Shown here: piece by piece, positions 1 to 5,136 of the stretch | Position numbering within the stretch: position 1 is the stretch's first letter | Layout: the number at the start of each line of letters is the position of its first letter | Source: Fidelibacterota bacterium | GTDB lineage: Bacteria; Fidelibacterota; Fidelibacteria; Fidelibacterales; Fidelibacteraceae | Direction of reading: 5' to 3' | DNA: 5,136 nt | Assembly (NCBI GenBank): GCA_023134755.1 | Contig: JAGLUM010000345.1 | Span: 1-5,136, forward strand | Position numbers and translations under genes: made by a program | Notes under the pieces: generated by a model | The model's database searches: none | Seen by the model: only the letters and a program-made list of their open reading frames with translations | What the model was told of the DNA's origin: nothing

Positions 1-966
1 GGCGATTCTATTAAAATTGTTTTAGTTGAAGCTATAGGTATATTAAGCTGGGAAAAACGTCAGGAAATTGGCCTTAACTGGTGCCAACGCGCGAATTTTT
101 CAGCAAATTCTCTTTATACCGGTATCGGCGGAAGTTTAGCGTTGCCCGGAGGTGGTTCAACTACTAATATTGATGATTATAAACGTGCTTGGGTGATGAC
201 AGGTAAAGACAGCTTATTCCTGACATTCCAGCGTGCAATTGACAATTATAATGATGGCGCCGGCTATACGGTTGCAATTCCGCCGCCTCCGCCTTCACGT
301 TTTTCCGTACTTCCCGGTGGTGATCGTGTTGTTCTTGAGTGGGAATACAATGCTGAAACATATCCGACATTTTCAGGATATCGCGTGTACCGTGCTCTGC
401 AAGAACCGGATTCAACTTATCACTTGATCTTTGAATGCGGCGGATCAACAGGTATTTCGGTCACGAATACCTTTCAGGATCGCTCTGCTATCCGCGGATT
501 TAGCTATTATTACTATATTGAAAGCTATGATGACGGATCAACCGGCAAAGAACTTGTCAGCAGTAAATTCCATACGATGACCAACGAATCAGCAAGCTTG
601 CAGCGTCCGGCAGGAACCATTCTTGATGACATTCGTGTTGTTCCTAACCCGTATAACCGGAGGGCACGTACTTTGCAGTACGGTGAAACAACAGCAGATA
701 AGAATAAGATCAATTTTTATGGTCTGCCGCCGCAATGTGATATTATTATCTATTCCGAGCGCGGCGATCTGATCAAAACCATCAACCATACATTCCCAAC
801 AGGTGATGAATCCTGGGACTTAACAACAGATACAAACCAGCTGATCAAGACCGGTATCTATATTGCCCGGATAGTGGTCACCGAAGAGGTGATAGATGAG
901 CAAACAGGAATACCGCTATTAAGACTTGGAGATGCAACACATTTAAAGTTCATCGTGATTCGATAA
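1..966 (+). CDS. Secreted/surface protein, C-terminal part, with FN3-like domain and FlgD/T9SS-like C-terminal domain (5' truncated)
   Basis: The frame is open from the first base, so this is the last 321 residues of a longer protein whose start lies outside the window. The TTG at 142 is internal and is not taken as the start. Residues 1-90 are a region I cannot assign to a family. A proline run at about residues 93-98 forms a linker into a fibronectin type III-like beta domain at about 99-192, with VVLEWEYN and a GYRVYRA strand. From about 207 to 321 lies a terminal beta domain with VVPNPYN, a LPPQCDIIIYSERGDLI segment, a WDL motif and a TGIYIARI strand. This pattern is typical of FlgD Ig-like or type IX sorting-like tails on exported proteins of FCB-group bacteria. 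Export to the outer surface or medium is inferred, since the signal peptide is not visible. The substrate or role is unknown. The gene ends 50 nt before the tRNA, and I see no convincing terminator in that gap. Confidence 0.85.
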   Translation, partial: GDSIKIVLVEAIGILSWEKRQEIGLNWCQRANFSANSLYTGIGGSLALPGGGSTTNIDDYKRAWVMTGKDSLFLTFQRAIDNYNDGAGYTVAIPPPPPSRFSVLPGGDRVVLEWEYNAETYPTFSGYRVYRALQEPDSTYHLIFECGGSTGISVTNTFQDRSAIRGFSYYYYIESYDDGSTGKELVSSKFHTMTNESASLQRPAGTILDDIRVVPNPYNRRARTLQYGETTADKNKINFYGLPPQCDIIIYSERGDLIKTINHTFPTGDESWDLTTDTNQLIKTGIYIARIVVTEEVIDEQTGIPLLRLGDATHLKFIVIR

Positions 967-973
967 AAAGAGT

Positions 974-1002
974 TTGTAATCGTTTTATGAATTAGGTATA
1001 AT
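974..1002 (+). promoter_or_regulatory. Sigma70-like promoter for the tRNA-Arg gene
   Basis: A perfect -10 box TATAAT lies at 997-1002. A -35-like TTGTAA lies at 974-979, 17 nt upstream, and matches four of six consensus bases. Transcription would start near 1009, giving a leader of about eight bases before the mature tRNA 5' end at 1017. The spacing and position make this a good prediction. It probably also drives the TPR gene downstream, because nothing separates the two. Confidence 0.7.
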
Positions 1003-1016
1003 TGCGATTGATTTGA

Positions 1017-1090
1017 GCCCCTGTAGCTCAGACGGATAGAGCGCAGGTTTCCTAAACCTGAGGTCGCCCGTTCGAATCGGGCCGGGGGTA
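1017..1090 (+). tRNA. tRNA-Arg (anticodon CCT)
   Basis: A full cloverleaf can be folded by hand. The acceptor stem pairs GCCCCTG (1017-1023) with CGGGGGT (1083-1089) and includes two G-U wobbles. The D stem pairs GCTC (1026-1029) with GAGC (1039-1042), and its loop keeps the GG pair. The anticodon stem pairs CAGGT (1044-1048) with ACCTG (1056-1060) around loop TTCCTAA, putting anticodon CCT at 1051-1053. The variable loop is AGGTC. The T stem pairs GCCCG (1066-1070) with CGGGC (1078-1082) around loop TTCGAAT. The discriminator is A1090. It decodes AGG arginine codons. The 3' CCA is not encoded (CGA follows), so CCA must be added by nucleotidyltransferase. No terminator follows before the next gene. 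Confidence 0.97.
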
Positions 1091-1122
1091 CGAGCAAGAA
1101 CGACGAGAACGAAAGGTAGAAT

Positions 1123-1785
1123 ATGACTGAAAAGCACATGACGAAAAAACAACTAAAGGAAGATCCGTTTTTTGAGGAAATTGCCCATATAATTGGATTT
1201 TTTCAAAAAAAACAAAAGACAATATTAATAATTGGAATTATTCTTATTATCGCTATTGGCGGCTTTTTTGGAAATAAAGTAATTACACAACAAAAAAACA
1301 CCCAGGCAGTGGGATATTTCGGTATTGCTATGGATTACTACAATAAGAACAACATGGCAGCAGCTGAAGATCAATTCAATTTATTGGCCGAACAATACGG
1401 GACTACCGACTGGGGTAAACGCGGCTACTATTATCTTGGCTTGATCTCACGTAAATTGGGGCAGCCGGAAGATGAAAGTGTTATATATTTTGAAACGTTT
1501 ATAAGCAGCAATATTAAAGATGATGCATTGAAAACAAGCGCATATCAGCTTATTGGGACCTATTATTACCGGAACGGTGATGCACTTGCAGCCGGTGAAA
1601 ATTATTTGGAAGCAGCAAAACATGCTTTGGTAAAAACGGATAAACTTGCTTACGGTATCCGCGCGGCAGAATCTTATATAGAAATTGGTGAAAGTGCAAA
1701 ACTGGATGCCGTATTAAATTATTTAACAGGACTTGATCTAGATGAAAACGAGCTAAATCGTATAAATGTTTTAGCAAATTTTTAA
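1123..1785 (+). CDS. Membrane-anchored TPR-like protein
   Basis: This is a 220-residue protein with a short, charged cytoplasmic N-terminus containing KKQLKEDPFFEEI. A single hydrophobic segment at about residues 33-50 (TILIIGIILIIAIGG) is flanked by lysines, so the C-terminal part should lie in the periplasm. Residues from about 61 to 206 form helical pairs that read as degenerate tetratricopeptide repeats at about 61-93, 98-131, 138-170 and 174-206. The clearest are the AMDYYNKNNMAAAEDQF and IGTYYYRNGDALAAGENY stretches. The architecture resembles YfgM-type and other envelope-scaffold TPR proteins, but I cannot name an orthologue or partner. The ATG at 1123 is chosen because GAAAGG (1111-1116) sits 6 nt upstream. 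A second ATG at 1138 is possible but has no better ribosome site. The gene begins 32 nt after the tRNA and is followed by a terminator. Confidence 0.85.
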   Translation: MTEKHMTKKQLKEDPFFEEIAHIIGFFQKKQKTILIIGIILIIAIGGFFGNKVITQQKNTQAVGYFGIAMDYYNKNNMAAAEDQFNLLAEQYGTTDWGKRGYYYLGLISRKLGQPEDESVIYFETFISSNIKDDALKTSAYQLIGTYYYRNGDALAAGENYLEAAKHALVKTDKLAYGIRAAESYIEIGESAKLDAVLNYLTGLDLDENELNRINVLANF

Positions 1786-1804
1786 ATTTTACAGTAAAAA
1801 AATC

Positions 1805-1842
1805 AAAAAAAGAGCAATGTTATAATTGCTTTTTTTTATTTT
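1805..1842 (+). terminator. Rho-independent terminator after the TPR gene
   Basis: AGCAAT (1813-1818) and ATTGCT (1825-1830) form a perfect 6-bp stem around a six-base loop. An A-run on the left and a T-run (1831-1837) on the right can extend it. The T-run supplies the uridine tract for plus-strand termination. The A-run on the other side would serve the same purpose on the minus strand, so the element could work in both directions. The stem is AT-rich and its strength is uncertain. It separates the tRNA/TPR unit from the rimP operon. Confidence 0.8.
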
Positions 1843-1921
1843 ATCAAAAAAAATAAAGGTTTAGCGTGCAAAAATGCTTGTTAGTATATGGGAAAAATAG
1901 ATAAACAAAGATAAAAAATGG

Positions 1922-1950
1922 TTGCACAAACGTGCCTTATTATATATATT
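1922..1950 (+). promoter_or_regulatory. Candidate promoter of the rimP-nusA-infB operon
   Basis: A -10-like TATATT (1945-1950, five of six consensus bases) lies exactly 17 nt after a weak -35-like TTGCAC (1922-1927). Transcription would then start near 1957, at the foot of the hairpin before rimP, leaving a leader of about 45 nt. The surrounding region is very AT-rich, so chance matches are likely. A promoter further upstream, between 1843 and 1920, cannot be excluded. Confidence 0.4.
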
Positions 1951-1982
1951 AGGCGCGAAAGTGGGATTATTCCCACTTTTCG
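1931..1982 (+). promoter_or_regulatory. Tandem hairpins in the rimP leader
   Basis: Two adjacent inverted repeats precede rimP. The first pairs CGTGCCT (1931-1937) with AGGCGCG (1951-1957), with one G-U pair and a 13-base AT-rich loop. The second is strong: AAAGTGGGA (1958-1966) pairs perfectly with TCCCACTTT (1971-1979) around loop TTAT. It can be extended by CG/CG (1956-1957 with 1981-1982) past a bulged T, which would compete with the base of the first hairpin. The second hairpin with its short T-run looks like a weak terminator or attenuator. From memory, GTGGG/CCCAC hairpins occur before rimP in many bacteria, and a rimP leader has been described as an RNA element. I have not matched this one to a model. 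Confidence 0.6.
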
Positions 1983-2001
1983 TATTAAAGGACGTTGAAA
2001 A

Positions 2002-2448
2002 ATGAGTGATATTCAAAAGCTTATAAAAGACATCGCGGAAGCATCAGGAATATTTGTTGAAGACATCAAAATGTCTGAAACCGGCGGAACTATCAAGGTA
2101 ATTTGTGATACCGAGGAGGGCATTTCGTCGAGTATACTGGTAAGCATCAGTAAAAAAATACTTAATGATCCTGTATATGAGAAGGAGTATGCTGAGCGGT
2201 TTCGTTTAGAAGTAAGTTCACCGGGAATTGACACTCACTTGACCTTACCGCGTCACTTTCGCAAAAACATTGGTCATAATATCGTATTACAGTACAGAAA
2301 TGAAGAACACAATAATCCCATAAAGGGAACAATTACAGATGTTGATGAAGATGCAGTGTATCTTGCGGTGAAGAAAAAGAAAGAAAATGAAACCCTGCGT
2401 ATTCCGTTTAAAGAAATTGAATACGCTAGCATAGTATTAAAATGGTAA
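2002..2448 (+). CDS. rimP: Ribosome maturation factor RimP
   Basis: RimP is a cytoplasmic factor needed for efficient assembly of the 30S ribosomal subunit. The 148-residue length fits the family. The N-terminal alpha/beta domain runs to about residue 75 and ends in the family signature LEVSSPGID (69-77), followed by a PRHFRKNIGHNIVL stretch. The C-terminal part (about 78-148) is the small beta-barrel, with IKGTITDVDEDAVYL and the closing IPFKEIEYASIVLKW. Most relatives have Arg-Pro after the SSPG[IL]D signature, whereas this one has Thr-His, a small deviation. The ATG at 2002 is supported by AAAGGA (1987-1992), 9 nt upstream. It is the first gene of the operon, 16 nt before nusA, and the structured leader ahead of it suggests control at the RNA level. 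Confidence 0.95.
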   Translation: MSDIQKLIKDIAEASGIFVEDIKMSETGGTIKVICDTEEGISSSILVSISKKILNDPVYEKEYAERFRLEVSSPGIDTHLTLPRHFRKNIGHNIVLQYRNEEHNNPIKGTITDVDEDAVYLAVKKKKENETLRIPFKEIEYASIVLKW

Positions 2449-2451
2449 AGT

Positions 2452-2456
2452 AGGAG
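2452..2456 (+). promoter_or_regulatory. Shine-Dalgarno site that fixes the nusA TTG start
   Basis: AGGAG at 2452-2456 stands 8 nt before the TTG at 2465. No in-frame ATG or GTG lies close by. The protein from this TTG begins with the usual NusA N-terminal helix, so the rare start codon is the right choice. Confidence 0.85.
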
Positions 2457-2464
2457 ATAGGCAA

Positions 2465-3796
2465 TTGGACAGTAAAAATCTCATTGAAGCTTTTGCTCAA
2501 TTAGCAAAGGAAAAAGGTATTAACCGCTCGGAAGTCGGTGAGATCATCGTTAAGGTATTTGATACCATTATAAAAAAACAATATGGTGATGTTGACAACT
2601 TTGATGTTATCGTCAACGCCGATAAAGGCGAAATCGAAATATACCAGGAACTAACCGTTGTTAAAGATAAAGAACTGGATGATGAAATTGTTGAAATTCC
2701 CATTTCGGATGCCCGGCTATTGCCGGATGTGGAAGATCCTGAAATTGGAGAGGTGGTCGTAAAGATCATTGACCCTGCTATTTTCGGCCGTCGCATGATA
2801 TCTGCAGCAAAACAGGTATTAGGGCAACAGATTCGGGAAGTTGAACGAAATCAGGTTTTTGAAGAATATCAAAACCGTGTCGGTGAGATCGTTATTGGGA
2901 ATATCCATCAGATTCGCCGAAATGATGCCGTATTTGTCAATATTGATAAAACCGAATTGAAAATGCTGCGCGAAGAGCAGATACCCACCGAACATTATTA
3001 TCGCGGTGATACTATCAAGGCAATTATCAAAGAGGTTCGCAAGACCTCGCGGGGGCCTGAGATCATTATCTCGCGTGCAGATGATTCATTCTTACGCCGC
3101 CTGTTCGAACTTGAAGTACCTGAGATTTTTGACGGCATTGTTGAGATCCGGTCTATTGCGCGTGAACCCGGAAGACGCAGCAAAATTATTGTGGAATCCA
3201 ATGATAAACGTATTGACGCTGTCGGCGCCTGTGTAGGGATCAAAGGAAGTCGTATTAAAGCGATTGTAAAAGAATTAAACGGTGAAAATATTGATATCAT
3301 TAACTTTAGTACTGAATCCGAACTTCTAATTTCCCGCGCACTTTCACCTGTCAAGCCTTTATATCTTGAAATTGATGAAGAACGTCGGACGGTAACAGCT
3401 GTATTTGATGATAATGAAATTGCGACCGCCATTGGATCAGGTGGAATTAATATTAAACTCTCAGGCCAGGTAACCGGATATGAAATTGACGCAATACGTC
3501 AATCTGAATATAACCGCATTGAAGGGGATGATATTTTTATTGAGGATATTAAAGGTATAACATCTGCGCAGATCCATGCACTTTCAGATGCTGATATCGA
3601 AACCGCTGCGGATTTCTTAAATGCCGAGACCGGTTATTTACTGGGAATCAAGGGAATTGGTGAAAAAACTTTCGAAAAGATCGAACAACTTATTGATAAA
3701 GCGGTTGAAAAAAAACGCAGCAGTGATAAAGAACTTGATATTGATCATAATACGGACGATGAAGCTTTTTCTAAAACAGATAAAGTGAATGAATAA
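2465..3796 (+). CDS. nusA: Transcription termination/antitermination factor NusA
   Basis: NusA binds RNA polymerase and nascent RNA to control pausing, termination and rRNA antitermination. The 443-residue protein shows the domains in order. The N-terminal polymerase-binding domain spans about 1-130, opening with SKNLIEAFAQLAKEKGI. The S1 domain spans about 137-204, ending in IIISRADD. KH1 has its GxxG loop as GIKG (258-261), and KH2 has GSGG (324-327) followed by INIKLSGQVTGYEIDA. A C-terminal helix-hairpin-helix-like module has GIKGIGEKT at 394-402, and an acidic tail follows to 443. Relatives usually carry a basic residue in the KH2 loop (GKxG or GRxG), and here it is serine. The gene starts with TTG and lies 16 nt after rimP and 19 nt before infB, so the three are almost certainly co-transcribed. 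Identity is secure. Confidence 0.97.
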   Translation: MDSKNLIEAFAQLAKEKGINRSEVGEIIVKVFDTIIKKQYGDVDNFDVIVNADKGEIEIYQELTVVKDKELDDEIVEIPISDARLLPDVEDPEIGEVVVKIIDPAIFGRRMISAAKQVLGQQIREVERNQVFEEYQNRVGEIVIGNIHQIRRNDAVFVNIDKTELKMLREEQIPTEHYYRGDTIKAIIKEVRKTSRGPEIIISRADDSFLRRLFELEVPEIFDGIVEIRSIAREPGRRSKIIVESNDKRIDAVGACVGIKGSRIKAIVKELNGENIDIINFSTESELLISRALSPVKPLYLEIDEERRTVTAVFDDNEIATAIGSGGINIKLSGQVTGYEIDAIRQSEYNRIEGDDIFIEDIKGITSAQIHALSDADIETAADFLNAETGYLLGIKGIGEKTFEKIEQLIDKAVEKKRSSDKELDIDHNTDDEAFSKTDKVNE

Positions 3797-3815
3797 TATG
3801 AATTAGGAGTTGTGT

Positions 3816-5136
3816 ATGACAGCTTTTGCTGACAAACCTGTAAAAATATTTCAATTGGCAAAAAAGCTCAATATATCGCATAAAGATATTATAGAATACC
3901 TAAGAGCACGAGATATATCGGCTTCATTGAACAAAGCACTGGATCCTGATACTCAGCTGGTCGTATTAGAGCATTTTTCTGACGACGTGAAAAAGGCGGA
4001 TAACCTGATGGCTCAACGTGTGCAAAAACGTCAGGGTGAAGAAGATCGCCGCCGTACGCGTGAAGAAGAAAAAAAACATGAAGAAGCTGCACGCCTGAAA
4101 GTCCAGGAAAAAGTATTACAAACTCTTAAGGCTGAACCGGAACCTGAACCTGCAAAAGAGACAGCTAAAAAGAAAGATAAACTGTCAATAGATAGTAATA
4201 ATATTGAAAAGAGAACCCTGGATAAAGAAAAGCACGAAAAAGAAAAAGCGGCCGATGAATCCCGGCGGCTGAAGGAACAAAAAATAGAGCGGGAAAAAGC
4301 AGAAAAAGAAGCCGCAAAATTATTAAAAAAAGAAAAATCAGATTCAAAAGGCGGCGAAGAGAAAAAGAAAAAAAATAAAGATAAGAAAATTGAAGGAAAC
4401 GTGTTTGAGAATAAACTTGAAAAACTCAAACAGCGCCATAAACATGCTACAAAACGTATCCAGATCTCTGAAATGGAATCCCGTCTTGATCGTTTCCGGC
4501 AATCTAAAAATATTGACGATATACAAACTGCAGTGCCGACACCATCAAAACGCAGGCATAAAAAGAAAAAAGCTGTTGATCAAGCAGAGGTCAATAAATC
4601 AATTCGTGTGACATTGGCATCGATGGAAGACAAATCCAAAAAGAAAAAATATAAATCCAAACAAGCTGAAAATGTTGAAGAAGTTCTTGATGAAAACATC
4701 ATTGAAGTTACTGAATTTATCAGCGTTGAGGAACTCTCGAAGCATTTAAATGTCACGGCAGTAGACATTATCGAAAAATGTATGAATATGGGACTTATGG
4801 TAACGATCAATCAGCGTCTGGACTGGGATACGATTGAATTGCTTGCCGCAGAGTTTGATTACGAGGCGACTAAATTAGAAGAATATATACCGGATACCAT
4901 CGAAGAAGAAGAAGAGATCGCAGCAGCGGATTTAATGGAACGTTCTCCTGTTGTAACGGTAATGGGACATGTTGACCATGGAAAAACATCCATTCTGGAT
5001 CATATCCGTCATTCAAAAATAGTTGATGGTGAATCGGGTGGTATTACACAGCATATTGGTGCTTATCACGTCAATACGGATAAAGGCATTATTACATTTT
5101 TAGACACGCCCGGGCATGAAGCCTTTACTGCTATGC
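3816..5136 (+). CDS. infB: Translation initiation factor IF-2, N-terminal part (3' truncated by window end)
   Basis: IF-2 is the GTPase that brings initiator fMet-tRNA to the 30S subunit and promotes 50S joining. The frame runs open from the ATG at 3816 to the window edge, giving 440 residues and no stop. AGGAG (3805-3809) lies 6 nt upstream. Residues about 8-57 form an IF2_N module ([20 protein letters not shown]). A long lysine/glutamate-rich, probably helical or disordered region fills about 58-290. A second IF2_N-like module ([19 protein letters not shown]) spans about 301-352. The G domain then begins, with the P-loop GHVDHGKT at 384-391, switch [10 protein letters not shown] at 408-416 and the G3 motif DTPGHE from 430. 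The NKxD motif and the tRNA-binding C-terminal domains lie beyond the window. Bacterial IF-2 proteins are often 700-1000 residues long, so roughly half is probably missing. Confidence 0.97.
   Translation, partial: MTAFADKPVKIFQLAKKLNISHKDIIEYLRARDISASLNKALDPDTQLVVLEHFSDDVKKADNLMAQRVQKRQGEEDRRRTREEEKKHEEAARLKVQEKVLQTLKAEPEPEPAKETAKKKDKLSIDSNNIEKRTLDKEKHEKEKAADESRRLKEQKIEREKAEKEAAKLLKKEKSDSKGGEEKKKKNKDKKIEGNVFENKLEKLKQRHKHATKRIQISEMESRLDRFRQSKNIDDIQTAVPTPSKRRHKKKKAVDQAEVNKSIRVTLASMEDKSKKKKYKSKQAENVEEVLDENIIEVTEFISVEELSKHLNVTAVDIIEKCMNMGLMVTINQRLDWDTIELLAAEFDYEATKLEEYIPDTIEEEEEIAAADLMERSPVVTVMGHVDHGKTSILDHIRHSKIVDGESGGITQHIGAYHVNTDKGIITFLDTPGHEAFTAM

Noticed and set aside
142..966. TTG at 142 as the start of the first gene
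   Set aside because: The frame is open and protein-like all the way to base 1, and no Shine-Dalgarno sequence precedes 142. The gene therefore enters from outside the window.
978..1009. AATCG/CGATT inverted repeat between the first gene and the tRNA, as a terminator
   Set aside because: There are only five pairs around a 22-base loop with no T-run after it, and it overlaps the tRNA promoter.
858..1139. Minus-strand ORF of 93 codons containing PPARFERATSGLGNLRSIRLSYRG
   Set aside because: The central part is the antisense translation of the tRNA-Arg gene, a well-known source of false hypothetical proteins. The rest is antisense to the two flanking genes.
1874..1900. Eight-codon ATG frame upstream of rimP
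   Set aside because: It is too short, the nearest AAAGG is about 14 nt away, and it lies upstream of the candidate promoter.
2998..3432. Minus-strand ORF of 144 codons inside nusA
   Set aside because: It lies wholly antisense to the S1/KH coding region of nusA, has no ribosome site that I can see, and resembles no protein family.
4031..4429. Minus-strand ORF of 132 codons rich in Ser and Phe
   Set aside because: It is the complement of the Lys/Glu-rich part of infB. Low-complexity AAA and GAA codons read as TTT and TTC on the other strand, which gives a long open but meaningless frame.

Overview
The window reads as ordinary bacterial chromosome of moderate to low GC, with every recognised gene on the plus strand. 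Three things suggest a member of the FCB group, in lineages such as KSB1, Marinimicrobia or Calditrichota. These are a secreted protein ending in a PNPY-type, FlgD/T9SS-like C-terminal domain, a membrane-anchored TPR protein, and the style of the rimP-nusA-infB block. The placement is inferred from remembered family resemblance, not from a search, and the exact phylum is uncertain.

Layout. Positions 1-966 hold the 3' end of a large secreted or surface protein, with a proline-rich linker, a fibronectin type III-like domain and a C-terminal sorting-like beta domain. A sigma70-like promoter (974-1002) precedes a tRNA-Arg with anticodon CCT (1017-1090). A 220-residue single-pass membrane TPR-like protein follows 32 nt later (1123-1785) with no terminator between, so the tRNA and this mRNA may share a transcript. 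A rho-independent terminator (about 1805-1842) closes that unit. The 216-nt gap 1786-2001 holds this terminator, a candidate promoter and a pair of adjacent hairpins in front of rimP.

Positions 2002 to the window end carry the conserved translation/transcription operon. It consists of rimP (30S maturation factor), nusA (transcription elongation/antitermination factor, TTG start) and infB (initiation factor IF-2, cut off by the window end inside its G domain). Gaps of 16 and 19 nt and a good Shine-Dalgarno sequence before each gene support one transcript. The products act at linked steps: 30S assembly, RNA polymerase pausing and antitermination, and 70S initiation.

I found no CRISPR array, mobile element, defence system or other clearly undescribed system. 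The most interesting parts are the non-coding ones: the structured rimP leader and the tRNA/TPR arrangement.
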